Assembly (NCBI GenBank): GCA_003241785.1
Contig: QFPW01000009.1
Location: 83,451 to 147,450 of the forward strand
Length of the DNA: 64,000 bases
From: Rhodovulum sulfidophilum
GTDB taxonomy: Bacteria > Pseudomonadota > Alphaproteobacteria > Rhodobacterales > Rhodobacteraceae
Direction of reading: 5' to 3'
Shown here: positions 1 through 7,676 of the stretch, piece by piece
Layout: every line of letters starts with the position of its first letter
Numbering within the stretch: the stretch's first letter is position 1
The notes under the pieces: model-generated
Database searches by the model: none
Told to the model about the DNA's origin: nothing
What the model saw: only the letters and a program-made list of their open reading frames with translations
Made by a program: the position numbers and the translations under genes

Positions 1-292
1 CTCCGACACCGGCCCGGGGATCCCGCGCGAGCATGTCCACCGGCTGACCGAGCGCTTCTACCGCGTGAACGCCAGCCAGAGCCGCAACAAGGGCGGCACC
101 GGCCTCGGGCTCGCGATCGTGAAGCATATCCTGAACCGCCACGGCGGCCGGCTCGAGATCACCTCGGCCCCGGGCGAGGGCAGCGTCTTCACCGTGTGGC
201 TGCGGCCGGCGGAGGCGGGCCAGGCCGGCGCCTCCGAGCTCGAGGATCAGGCGCCCGAAGCGGACGACGTTCAGGATCTGCGTTCCGCCTGA
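1..292 (+). CDS. phoR: Phosphate-regulon sensor histidine kinase PhoR, C-terminal fragment
   Basis: Last 96 residues of a membrane sensor kinase, cut by the left edge and read in frame from base 2. The visible part is the end of the HATPase_c domain: a DTGPGIP nucleotide-binding loop, then the FYR linker and the GGTGLGLAIVKHIL glycine box, then the final beta strand and a short acidic tail. By family knowledge PhoR autophosphorylates when phosphate is scarce and passes phosphate to PhoB. Assignment to PhoR rather than another kinase rests on the phoU-phoB genes directly downstream. The pst transporter genes that usually separate phoR from phoU in this order are absent here. Confidence 0.85.
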   Translation, partial: SDTGPGIPREHVHRLTERFYRVNASQSRNKGGTGLGLAIVKHILNRHGGRLEITSAPGEGSVFTVWLRPAEAGQAGASELEDQAPEADDVQDLRSA

Positions 293-302
293 GGCATTTG
301 CG

Positions 303-356
303 CCGTCACGCAAACGTCACGAAACTGTCGTGACGGTGTCGTCGGCCGGTTATACT
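303..356 (+). promoter_or_regulatory. Tandem Pho box and -10 element of the phoU-phoB promoter
   Basis: Four direct repeats of GTC(A/G)(C/T) start at 305, 316, 327 and 338, an exact 11-base period. The best heptamers, CTGTCGT (325-331) and GTGTCGT (336-342), match the CTGTCAT Pho-box half-site with 4-base spacers. TATACT at 351-356 lies 8 bases after the last heptamer, about where a -10 sits when a Pho box replaces the -35. This suggests that PhoB activates its own phoU-phoB operon. The repeat is seen directly; the binding is inferred. Confidence 0.75.
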
Positions 357-449
357 TCCGGCGATTGAAATAGGTGAGTCCGCCGGCGCGACGCCGGCAG
401 GGGAAACGGGCCGATAACCAGACCGCGAAAAGGCCCGAGGCAGGACAAG

Positions 450-1151
450 ATGGCGCATATCGTTACCGCGTTCGACGAGGACCTGGTCCAGGTGCAAGCC
501 CGGATCTCCGAAATGGGCGGGCTTTGCGAGGAGCTCCTGTCCAAGGCGCTGGAATGCGTGCAGGCCCGCGACGTCGATCTCGCCCGCGAGGTGATCGAGC
601 GCGACCGGGCGCTCGATCTCATGGAGGTCGCGCTTGAGGAATCGGTGGTCAAGGTGATCGCGCTGCGCCAGCCGGTGGCGGCCGACCTGCGCGTGCTGAT
701 CGCCGCGATGAAGATCGCCTCGACGCTGGAGCGGATCGGCGACCTCGCGAAGAACATCGCCAAGCGGGCGATCCCGCTCTCCTCGGCGCAGCATGGCAAG
801 GTGACGACCTCGATCATCCGCATGGGCCGCCAGACGCTGGTGCAGCTTTCGGACGTGCTGAACGCCCACGCGGCGCGCGACGTCGATCTCGCGGTGCAGA
901 TCTGGAACCAGGACTACGAGATCGACGAGATGTACAACGCGATCTTCCGCGAGGTCGTGACCTACATGGTCGAGGACAGCCGGCTGATCGGCATGGGCGC
1001 CCAGCTCATGTTCATCGCGAAGAATCTCGAGCGGATCGGCGACCACACCACGCATATCGCCGAGATGGTCTACTACATCGTGCGCGGCAAGCCGATCGGC
1101 GAGGATCGGCCGAAGGGCGAGCCCGCCGCCACCGACTTCATTCGCGCCTGA
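450..1151 (+). CDS. phoU: Phosphate signalling protein PhoU
   Basis: 233 residues, the usual PhoU length. PhoU is a cytoplasmic protein made of two three-helix bundles; it relays the state of the Pst transporter to PhoR and keeps the Pho response off when phosphate is plentiful. Both repeats are visible with their acidic metal-binding signatures: ASTLERIGDLAKNIAKRA in the first half and AKNLERIGDHTTHIAEM in the second. It is followed 34 bases later by phoB and preceded by a Pho box, so the two probably form one phosphate-starvation transcript. A GTG or upstream start is not needed; the ATG keeps the conserved MAHIVTAFDEDL start. Confidence 0.95.
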   Translation: MAHIVTAFDEDLVQVQARISEMGGLCEELLSKALECVQARDVDLAREVIERDRALDLMEVALEESVVKVIALRQPVAADLRVLIAAMKIASTLERIGDLAKNIAKRAIPLSSAQHGKVTTSIIRMGRQTLVQLSDVLNAHAARDVDLAVQIWNQDYEIDEMYNAIFREVVTYMVEDSRLIGMGAQLMFIAKNLERIGDHTTHIAEMVYYIVRGKPIGEDRPKGEPAATDFIRA

Positions 1152-1185
1152 AGAATTCGCGCCGGAAACCACGCGGGGGACGCTT

Positions 1186-1881
1186 ATGTGCGCCAAGGTT
1201 CTGATTGTCGAGGACGAGGAGGCGATCAGCGATCTGCTGACCTACAACCTTGAGAAGGAAGGCTTCTCGGTCGCGGTGACGGGCGACGGCGACGACGCGA
1301 TGCTGACGGTCAAGGAAAGCCGGCCCGACCTGATCCTGCTCGACTGGATGCTGCCCAATGTCTCGGGGATCGAGCTGTGCCGCCAGCTGCGGGGCCAGAT
1401 GGAGACGCGGGAGATCCCGGTCATCATGCTGACCGCCCGCGGCGAGGAGGAGGACCGCGTCCGCGGCCTGATGACCGGCGCCGACGATTATGTGACCAAG
1501 CCCTTCTCGATGAGCGAGCTCGTCGCGCGGATGCGCGCGGTGCTGCGCCGGGCCGCGCCGGCGGTGGCGGGCGACGTCGCGACCTTCGCCGACATCGTGC
1601 TCGACCGCCAGCTCTGCCGCGTCCGGCGGGGCCAGCGCGACGTGCATCTCGGCCCGACCGAGTTCCGCCTGCTCGACGTGCTGATCCAGCGCCCCGGCCG
1701 GGTCTTCAGCCGCGAGCAGCTGCTCGACCGGGTCTGGGGCCAGGACGTCTATGTCGAGAGCCGCACCGTCGACGTGCATGTCGGCCGGCTTCGGAAGGCG
1801 CTGAACCGGCGCGGCGACAAGGACCCGATCCGCACCGTCCGCTCCAGCGGCTACGCGCTCGACGAGACCTACACGGGCTGA
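1186..1881 (+). CDS. phoB: Phosphate regulon response regulator PhoB
   Basis: 231-residue OmpR-type regulator. The receiver domain (about 1-120) has the acidic pair E9/D10, phosphoacceptor D53 in LILLDWMLP and K105 in VTKPFS. The winged-helix DNA-binding domain follows (about 130-228), ending in the DPIRTVRSSGYAL wing. PhoB binds Pho boxes and turns on phosphate scavenging; the box at 303-342 is a likely target in its own operon. Its 3' end is followed by a long perfect inverted repeat that probably stops transcription from both this gene and the convergent doxX-family gene. Confidence 0.95.
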   Translation: MCAKVLIVEDEEAISDLLTYNLEKEGFSVAVTGDGDDAMLTVKESRPDLILLDWMLPNVSGIELCRQLRGQMETREIPVIMLTARGEEEDRVRGLMTGADDYVTKPFSMSELVARMRAVLRRAAPAVAGDVATFADIVLDRQLCRVRRGQRDVHLGPTEFRLLDVLIQRPGRVFSREQLLDRVWGQDVYVESRTVDVHVGRLRKALNRRGDKDPIRTVRSSGYALDETYTG

Positions 1882-1893
1882 GGCCCGGGTAGG

Positions 1894-1956
1894 GGATGGC
1901 GGACCGAGGTCCGCCCTACGATACCGTTCCGTAGGGCGGACCTCGGTCCGCCATCC
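1894..1956. repeat. Inverted pair of REP-like element, variant A
   Basis: Two 27-base arms (1894-1920 and 1930-1956) are perfect reverse complements around a 9-base loop. Each arm contains its own palindrome GGCGGACC-GA-GGTCCGCC, with GGAT at one end and CTACG at the other. The pair lies between the converging ends of phoB and the DoxX gene. Further copies of the variant A core are at 37626-37700 and 40121-40143. A role as a bidirectional terminator is inferred from position and structure. Confidence 0.85.
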
Positions 1957-1964
1957 TTGGCGCG

Positions 1965-2330
1965 TTACAGGCTCTCGCCGAACGCCAGGACGAGCCCGCC
2001 GGCGAGGCCCATGTTGACGACGAAGGTCGAGCGCATCCCCTCGCGCTCCGGCCCGTCGAAGCGCCAGAAGTTCACCAGGAGCAGGCTCGCCGCGATCGTG
2101 AAGCCGGCGAGCGCGAGCGCCGCCGCCGGGCGCCCGACGCCGAGGGCGAGGCCGAGCCCGGCGACGATCTGGAACACCGAGACCGCGACCAGCACCGCCT
2201 TCGGTCGGGGCCAGTGGCGCGCGGCGAGCAGGCCCGAGACGACGGCGAAGCGGCGGAAATGGTCGATCCCGGCCCAGACGAACAATCCGCCGAGGACGAG
2301 ATAACCCAGGCGAATCGCCAGATCGCTCAT
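1965..2330 (-). CDS. DoxX-like membrane protein
   Basis: 121 residues, nearly all in four hydrophobic segments, of DoxX-like type (short inner-membrane proteins of uncertain role, some linked to thiosulfate or redox-stress functions). The ATG at 2328-2330 was chosen because GGAGGG lies just upstream; the open frame continues upstream only as read-through. It lies downstream of gfa on the same strand, but a strong terminator and an 11-G tract separate them, so it may have its own promoter. No functional residue can be named. Confidence 0.7.
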   Translation of the reverse strand: MSDLAIRLGYLVLGGLFVWAGIDHFRRFAVVSGLLAARHWPRPKAVLVAVSVFQIVAGLGLALGVGRPAAALALAGFTIAASLLLVNFWRFDGPEREGMRSTFVVNMGLAGGLVLAFGESL

Positions 2331-2390
2331 CGAGACCCTCCATAGCGAGGAGAGCGCGACTTGACGCCGCGGCGCAAGTCTTCCGCGTAC

Positions 2391-2401
2391 GGGGGGGGGG
2401 G
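2391..2401. repeat. Homopolymer of eleven G
   Basis: An uninterrupted run of 11 G (11 C on the transcribed strand) lies 61-71 bases upstream of the DoxX-like start codon, between the gfa terminator and that gene. Such a tract can slip during replication and alter promoter or leader spacing. It could also be a sequencing error, because long homopolymers are error-prone. Confidence 0.8.
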
Positions 2402-2404
2402 CGG

Positions 2405-2436
2405 AAGAGAAAAGGCGGGGTCGATGCCCCGCCTTT
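2405..2436 (-). terminator. Intrinsic terminator of gfa
   Basis: On the minus strand, AAAGGCGGGG and CCCCGCCTTT pair perfectly over 10 bases around a 6-base loop (2411-2436), and the strand continues TTCTCTT. It starts 29 bases after the gfa stop codon, as expected for a rho-independent terminator. Confidence 0.8.
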
Positions 2437-2464
2437 CCGTCGTCCCCGCGAGACCGCCGCCGGA

Positions 2465-3106
2465 TCAGGCCGGCAGCTTGCCGTTCGCCTTGGCGATATG
2501 GGTCGCGATCGCGTCCATCAGCGGCGGGGAGAGGCAGTCGTAGGGCTCGAGGCCAAGCTCGCGCAGCCGGCCGCGGACGCCGTCCATCTTGGACGGGTCG
2601 TAGCCCTGCTCGATGATCGAGGAAACGAAGGCCGCGAACTCGGGCGGGGACCAGCCCTTTTCCGAGCTGAGCTCGCTGTGGACGAAATCGAGCCCGTAGA
2701 ACGGGTGCCCGGTGTTCTCGATCCGGCCGTACATATGCGTGCCGCAATCCTTGCAGGCGTGGCGCTGGATCGCCGCCGAGGCGTCGACGATCTCGAGCTT
2801 GTCGGCGTTCTCGGTCACCTGGACCTTGTCCTTGCCGACCACCGCGATCTGCGCGAAGACCGCGCCGGCCGGCTTCCAGCACTTGGAGCAGCCGCAGACG
2901 TGGTTATGCGCGGTCTGCGCGCCGACCTTCACCTTGACCGGGTTGCTGGCGCATTTGCAGGTCAGCGTGCCGCCCGAGAAGCCGGCGGTCGCCGGCGGAA
3001 AGCCGTTGTCCACCGACGGGTGGATCTTGACGCCCGAATAGCTCGGCGCGGGTCGCGTGGCCTCGGCGGTCCCGCCGCCCCCGAAAATACTCGCGAGCAG
3101 TCCCAT
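2465..3106 (-). CDS. gfa: S-(hydroxymethyl)glutathione synthase (glutathione-dependent formaldehyde-activating enzyme)
   Basis: 213 residues, Gfa/CENP-V fold. It speeds condensation of formaldehyde with glutathione, giving the substrate of AdhI encoded at 12350. The zinc-binding cysteines of the family are present in order: C50/C52, C71/C73/C76 (CGCSKC) and C118/C121 (CKDC). The start has an excellent ribosome site (AGGAGGGAG). It follows the hybrid kinase on the same strand by 93 bases and has its own terminator, so it may be transcribed with the FIST/kinase genes or from a promoter in that gap. Its place beside a formaldehyde/methanol regulatory set fits a role in methylotrophic detoxification. 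Confidence 0.93.
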   Translation of the reverse strand: MGLLASIFGGGGTAEATRPAPSYSGVKIHPSVDNGFPPATAGFSGGTLTCKCASNPVKVKVGAQTAHNHVCGCSKCWKPAGAVFAQIAVVGKDKVQVTENADKLEIVDASAAIQRHACKDCGTHMYGRIENTGHPFYGLDFVHSELSSEKGWSPPEFAAFVSSIIEQGYDPSKMDGVRGRLRELGLEPYDCLSPPLMDAIATHIAKANGKLPA

Positions 3107-3199
3107 GGTGGATCTCCCTCCTGGTTTCGTTGTTGTGCCCGACGCTGCGCCCCGGGTTTTGTTAAATCAATTGTCCATAGGTCGCGAAGGTCCCGCGCC

Positions 3200-5425
3200 T
3201 CAGTCGCGGTCGCGCGGAATGCTGGTCTTGACCCACTGCAGCACCGCCTGGAGCCGGTGCAGCTCGAGCGGCTTGTGCAGCAGCGTGATGTCGTCGCGGG
3301 CGGCGGCGGCGCGCAGATCGGTGCCGCGATCGGCCGAGACGATCACCGCCGGGATCGGCCCATGCGCCGCGCGCAGCGCGAGGATCGCGTCGAGCCCGGT
3401 CTCGCCGTCGTCGAGCAGGTAGTCGGCCACGATCACGTCCGGCGCGGTGCCGAGGTCGTCGATGAGCTCGCGCGCGCCGGCGAGGTCGCGCGCCTCGAGC
3501 GGGCTGGTGCCCCAGTCCTCGAGCAGCGCGATCATCCCGGCCCGCACCGCGTCGTCGTTCTCGATCACCATCGCGATCAGGTCGTCGAGCAGCGGCACGC
3601 GGTCGGGCTGGCCGTCGCGGTCCTCGCCGAGCCCGGACGCGGGGGGCGCGAGCGGCACCGAGACGCCGAACCGCGTGCCCCGCCCGACCTCGCTGTCGAG
3701 CGTCAGCGGATGGTCGAGGAGCGCGCAGGCGCGCTCGACGATCGCGAGGCCGAGGCCCATGCCCTGCGGCGTGCCGGGGGAATGCTCGAGGCGGACGAAT
3801 TCGTCGAAGATCTCGGCGCGGCGGTCGGGCGGAATGCCCGGGCCGGTGTCGCAGACGAGAAAGCGCAGCCGGTCGTCGCGGCGGACCGCGCCGACGAGCA
3901 CCTTGCCCTGCTTGGTGTAGCGCAGGGCGTTGACGACCAGGTTCTGCAGGATCCGCCGCAGATAGGCCGGGTCGCTCTCGACCCAGAGCGAGCAGGGCAT
4001 GACGCGCAGCTCGAGCCCGCGCTCGGCGGCGAGGCCCTGGAACTCCTGGTCGATCGAGCGCAGGAGCGGCGCGACCGGCATCACCGTGACCTCGGTCGAG
4101 GCCTTGCCGATGTCGAGGTTCGAGATGTCGAGCAGCGCCCCGAGGATGGTCTCGACGCTTTCGAAGGCGCTCCGGATCCGGTCGGCGATCGCGCGCTGCT
4201 CGATGTCGAGGTTGGTGTGGGTGAGCGAGGAGACGAAGAGCTTCGCCGCGTTCAGGGGCTGCAGCAGGTCGTGGCTCGAGCTGGCGACGAAGCGCGACTT
4301 CGAGGCGTTGGCGCGTTCCGCCTCGTCGCGCGCCGCCTCGAGCTCGCGCGTCCGCTCGGCGACGCGCTGCTCCAGCGTCTCGTTCGCGTGGTGCATCGCC
4401 GCCACCGCCTCGCGCTCCGCCGTCATGTCGGTGAAGCTGATGACGAAGCCCTGGTCGGGCATCTCCTGGCAGAAGACGTCGAGGATCGCCCCGTCGCTCC
4501 GCCGCAGTTCGAGGGCGAGCGGGCCGCCGCGGTCCTCGCGCTCGGCCCAGGCGCCCAGCGCCTCGAGCTGGGCCGCCGGCGCGAAGCGCGCCCCGGCGCT
4601 GAGATAGTCGAGCACCGCGCGGAAGTCGCTGCCCGCCTGGGTCAGCTGCATCGGCAGCGAGGCGAGGCGGCGCAGCCGCTGGTTGCAGCCGGCGAGCCGG
4701 TGGCGCGGGTCGAAGATCGCGACGCCCTGGGTGATGTGGTCGAGGGTCGCGCGCAGGAGCCGCGCCTGGTCGTCGAGCAGCCGCTCCCGCTCCTCGCGCT
4801 CGCGCCGCACCATGTCGGTGACGTCGGTCTGCACCACCGCCGTGCCGTCGGACGGGGTGCGATAGGCGCTGACCTGCAGCCAGCGGTCGTTGATGAGCCC
4901 GACGAGGAAGACGATCCTCGGGCTGCGATGATCCTTCAGCCGCTGCCGGGCCCATTCCTCGCGGCTCTCGTCGTTCTCGACCTGCAGATGCTCGCTGCGC
5001 GAGACCATGCGGACATAGTCGACGAACTTGAGCCCGGGGCCGAGGCGCGGCGCCACGTCGGGCAGCTGCGCGGCGAAGCGGCTGTTGCAGAGGATGAGCG
5101 CGTCGTCCTGGCCGAAGAGCGCGAAGCCCTCCTGCACCGCCTCGATCGCGTCGTAGAGGTCGTTGCGCGCCTGCTCCGCCTCCTGGCGGGTGACGTTGAG
5201 CCGCGCGTTGGCGATCGACAGCATCTTCATCGTGTCGTCGAGGTCCTTGGTGCGGGCGCGCACCTGTTCCTCGAGCGCCGCGGCGATCTGGAACTGGGTG
5301 AAGCCCGCGCCGCCGCCCTCGGCGATCTCGCGTTCGATCCGCTCCATGAGCACGTCGGTGATCCGGCGGAGCTTGCGGTTCTCGGTGACGAGATCATCCG
5401 CGGGATCGAAGAGCAGGGGGTTCAT
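3200..5425 (-). CDS. PAS hybrid sensor histidine kinase, C1/quinoprotein regulation (FlhS/ErcS'-like)
   Basis: 741 residues, no membrane segments, so a cytoplasmic sensor. Order: coiled coil (about 10-90), PAS (about 92-205, AVQEGFALF), coiled coil, second PAS (about 225-340, ITQGVAIFD), long coiled coil, HisKA with H385 in SSHDLLQPLN, HATPase (N497, DTGPGIP 526-532, GMGLGLAIV), and a C-terminal receiver with phosphoacceptor D668 (IVADYLLDD). The start ATG lies one base after the FIST stop, so the two are translationally coupled. Similar kinases next to FIST proteins and LuxR regulators control PQQ alcohol dehydrogenases in Pseudomonas (ErcS' region) and formaldehyde oxidation in Paracoccus (FlhSR). 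Orthology to either is inferred, not proven. The receiver probably acts in a phosphorelay or as a sink. Confidence 0.8.
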   Translation of the reverse strand: MNPLLFDPADDLVTENRKLRRITDVLMERIEREIAEGGGAGFTQFQIAAALEEQVRARTKDLDDTMKMLSIANARLNVTRQEAEQARNDLYDAIEAVQEGFALFGQDDALILCNSRFAAQLPDVAPRLGPGLKFVDYVRMVSRSEHLQVENDESREEWARQRLKDHRSPRIVFLVGLINDRWLQVSAYRTPSDGTAVVQTDVTDMVRREREERERLLDDQARLLRATLDHITQGVAIFDPRHRLAGCNQRLRRLASLPMQLTQAGSDFRAVLDYLSAGARFAPAAQLEALGAWAEREDRGGPLALELRRSDGAILDVFCQEMPDQGFVISFTDMTAEREAVAAMHHANETLEQRVAERTRELEAARDEAERANASKSRFVASSSHDLLQPLNAAKLFVSSLTHTNLDIEQRAIADRIRSAFESVETILGALLDISNLDIGKASTEVTVMPVAPLLRSIDQEFQGLAAERGLELRVMPCSLWVESDPAYLRRILQNLVVNALRYTKQGKVLVGAVRRDDRLRFLVCDTGPGIPPDRRAEIFDEFVRLEHSPGTPQGMGLGLAIVERACALLDHPLTLDSEVGRGTRFGVSVPLAPPASGLGEDRDGQPDRVPLLDDLIAMVIENDDAVRAGMIALLEDWGTSPLEARDLAGARELIDDLGTAPDVIVADYLLDDGETGLDAILALRAAHGPIPAVIVSADRGTDLRAAAARDDITLLHKPLELHRLQAVLQWVKTSIPRDRD

Positions 5426-5426
5426 C

Positions 5427-6602
5427 TCATCGCTCCGGAGGCGGATAGATCGCGACGCCGGTGAAGGTCTGGTTCACGTGCAGCATGTTGAGCTGCTCGC
5501 CGTAGCTGTTGAAGCCGACCACGTTGTGGCGCGCGAGCGTCTGCGACATCGTGCCCTTGACCTGGGTCTCCTCGATCTCGAGCCGGCGCAGGATGCACTC
5601 GCAGGCGATGATCGCCTCGGGCGGCCCGTCCGGCGACAGGGCGTCGAGCGAGCGTTCGAGATGCGCCGAGATCTCCTGACCCTCGGCGAGGGTCAGCACC
5701 TGGCCCGCGTCGACGGCGGAGAGAAACTTCAGGTCGCCGTTCGGCTCGACCTGCTGGATCGCGCAGACGTGGTGATTGCCGCCGATCCGCACCACCACGG
5801 GATGCGCGGCGAAGATGAAGGGCGAAAGCTGGTCCGGGTCGCGGCCGAGCGCGCGGGCGTAGGCGCGCGCCGCGGGCTCGGCGTTGATCTCCATCACCAG
5901 CCGCCGCGACGGATCGGCCGCGGTGACGACCATGCGCTGCGCGGTCGGGAGCAGGTGGTCGAAGCGGAAGACCTTCACGCGGCAGTTGGTGCGGATGAAG
6001 GCGAGCACCGCCGTGTTCGAGCGGAAGGCGCCGTCGGCGAGCACGAAGGTACGCTCGAAATTCACCCCGTCCGCCGCCGAACCGCCGAAGAGCGGCGCGC
6101 CGCCGAGCGCCGGGCCGAGCGCCGAGACGAACTGCTCCTCGCGGAGCGACAGCCCGTCCGAGAGCAGGAAGGCGAATTCGTTCGGCCAGGTGGGCACCGA
6201 CCCGGCGAGGCCGTTGCGCAGGCGCAGCACGTCCTGGATCGAGAGGTGGCGCGAGAATTGCTCAAGGTCGGGGATCATCAGCGTCTGGGCGCGGAAATTC
6301 GCGGTGGGCAGCGCCACGCCGACGATCGCCCCGTCGAGATAGCCGTGGGCGCCGATCTCGCCCGCCGTCGTCGCGCCGATCACGGTCTGGCCCGGAAACT
6401 GCCGCATCACCGCCGCCGAGACCGCGTCGGTCGAGCGGTTGGCGGAGACGAAGAGGATCACCAGCGCGAACGGACCCGGTCCAAGCCCCGCCCGAACCTC
6501 GGCCACGGCGGCGAAATCATCGCTGCGCAACGACTGCGCGCGGCGGACGCGATCATGAAGCGGACCTGGTCGTTCTTCGACGACTCTGAGCGTTTCTCCC
6601 AT
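5427..6602 (-). CDS. FIST N/C-domain sensory protein
   Basis: 391 residues with a FIST_N domain (about 45-240; FALVILFVSANRS, TVIGATTAGEIG) and a FIST_C domain (about 245-385). FIST domains are predicted small-ligand sensors that work with signalling proteins. It lies in the middle of a regulator-FIST-kinase operon, 11 bases after the regulator and 1 base before the kinase, so it probably supplies the ligand-sensing step for the kinase, which lacks a periplasmic domain. The ligand is unknown; alcohol, aldehyde or an amino acid are all possible. No enzymatic motif is visible. Confidence 0.85.
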   Translation of the reverse strand: MGETLRVVEERPGPLHDRVRRAQSLRSDDFAAVAEVRAGLGPGPFALVILFVSANRSTDAVSAAVMRQFPGQTVIGATTAGEIGAHGYLDGAIVGVALPTANFRAQTLMIPDLEQFSRHLSIQDVLRLRNGLAGSVPTWPNEFAFLLSDGLSLREEQFVSALGPALGGAPLFGGSAADGVNFERTFVLADGAFRSNTAVLAFIRTNCRVKVFRFDHLLPTAQRMVVTAADPSRRLVMEINAEPAARAYARALGRDPDQLSPFIFAAHPVVVRIGGNHHVCAIQQVEPNGDLKFLSAVDAGQVLTLAEGQEISAHLERSLDALSPDGPPEAIIACECILRRLEIEETQVKGTMSQTLARHNVVGFNSYGEQLNMLHVNQTFTGVAIYPPPER

Positions 6603-6613
6603 GGCCGTCGAGG

Positions 6614-7324
6614 TTAGTCGCCCTTGGTATCGGAGCGCAAGATCGACGCGAAGCTCGCCTTGTTGGCGACCAGAACGGCCTGCGTACGGCTTTGCGCGCC
6701 GAGCTTCCGAAGGATGGCGGTGATATGCGCCTTGACCGTCGTCTCGGCGATCGAGAGCTCGTAGGCGATCTGCTTGTTCGGCTTGCCCTCGCAGACGAGG
6801 TCGAGGATCCGCGCCTGCTGCGCCGTCAGGTCCGAGAGTCGCGCCGCCGGGTCGACCGCCTTGGCCGGCGACTGCGCCTTCGGCGCCACGTAGCTGTCGG
6901 GGGTGAAGGTCTCGCCGGCCCAGATCTGGGTGAAGGCCTTCACGAAGACCTCGCGCGCCGAATGCTTCGGGATGAAGCCCGCCGCGCCGGCCTGGATCAC
7001 CGAGGTGATGATCCGGCTGTCCTGGAAGGACGAGACGACGATCACCGGGATCCCGGGCGCCGCCGACTTCAGCCGCACGAGCCCGTCGAGCCCCGCCACG
7101 TCGGGCAGGTTGAGGTCGAGCAGGATCGCGTCCGGCCCCTCGCCGGCGCGCAGCTTCGCCAGACCGTCGGCGAGGCAGTTCGCGGTGGTGATGGTCGAGA
7201 CGCCGAGCGCGCCGCTCAGCGTCATGGCGAGGGCCTCGCAGAACAGCGGATGATCGTCGACCACCATGACATGCTGCGCGCCCTGGCCAGGGGGGTTGGT
7301 AATCGAAATCACGGCCGACCGCAT
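6614..7324 (-). CDS. NarL/LuxR-family response regulator (FlhR/ErbR-like)
   Basis: 236 residues: receiver with D23/D24, phosphoacceptor D70 (DAILLDLNLPD) and a conserved lysine in GFIPKHS, then a LuxR-type helix-turn-helix (about 163-228; LTAQQARILDLVCEGKPNKQIA). First gene of the triad and the presumed output of the hybrid kinase. By analogy with FlhR of Paracoccus and AgmR/ErbR of Pseudomonas it should activate xoxF, adhI, gfa and associated genes. The N-terminal 17 residues before the receiver are longer than usual; no later ATG has a better position, so the start is uncertain by about 15 codons. Confidence 0.85.
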   Translation of the reverse strand: MRSAVISITNPPGQGAQHVMVVDDHPLFCEALAMTLSGALGVSTITTANCLADGLAKLRAGEGPDAILLDLNLPDVAGLDGLVRLKSAAPGIPVIVVSSFQDSRIITSVIQAGAAGFIPKHSAREVFVKAFTQIWAGETFTPDSYVAPKAQSPAKAVDPAARLSDLTAQQARILDLVCEGKPNKQIAYELSIAETTVKAHITAILRKLGAQSRTQAVLVANKASFASILRSDTKGD

Positions 7325-7676
7325 GCGATCATCCTCAAGTCAATGCCCCGCGATGCTAGCAGACACTTCGACTCCGAGGATATTAGACCAAAGGTGCACG
7401 CAACTCCCGGGCGTCGCGGCGGCCCCCCGGGGCGCGCGCCGGGCGATCCGCCGGGCCCGGCGGCGTGAAACCGAGCTTCGCGCATGGGTGTTTCCTTCCT
7501 TCGCGGGCGCGCACGGGGCGCGTGCGCTCGCGCGGCAGCTTGGACCTTTCCGCGGCGCGAGCCAAGCGGAGCGATACCAAGGTGCGAGATCGGCGGGAGA
7601 CGTATTGCCGCCCCGCGCCGGAGGACTAAGATCGGCGGCAAGAGCGACGGCGAACCGTCGTGGGGAGGATACCGGT
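7325..7676. other. Divergent intergenic region, regulator triad / periplasmic accessory genes
   Basis: 352 bases with no gene. It must hold the promoters of the minus-strand regulator operon and of the plus-strand gene at 7677, but I see no convincing -35/-10 pair for either. It is very GC-rich and self-complementary in places. The 15-mer CCTTTCCGCGGCGCG (7545-7559) recurs at 10737-10751 ahead of another gene of this cluster. Confidence 0.5.

Noticed and set aside
2498..5464. 988-codon open frame on the plus strand
   Set aside because: It is antisense to gfa and the hybrid kinase, both with clear domains. The long frame is a by-product of third-position GC bias and its translation is low-complexity Arg/Ala/Glu-rich.
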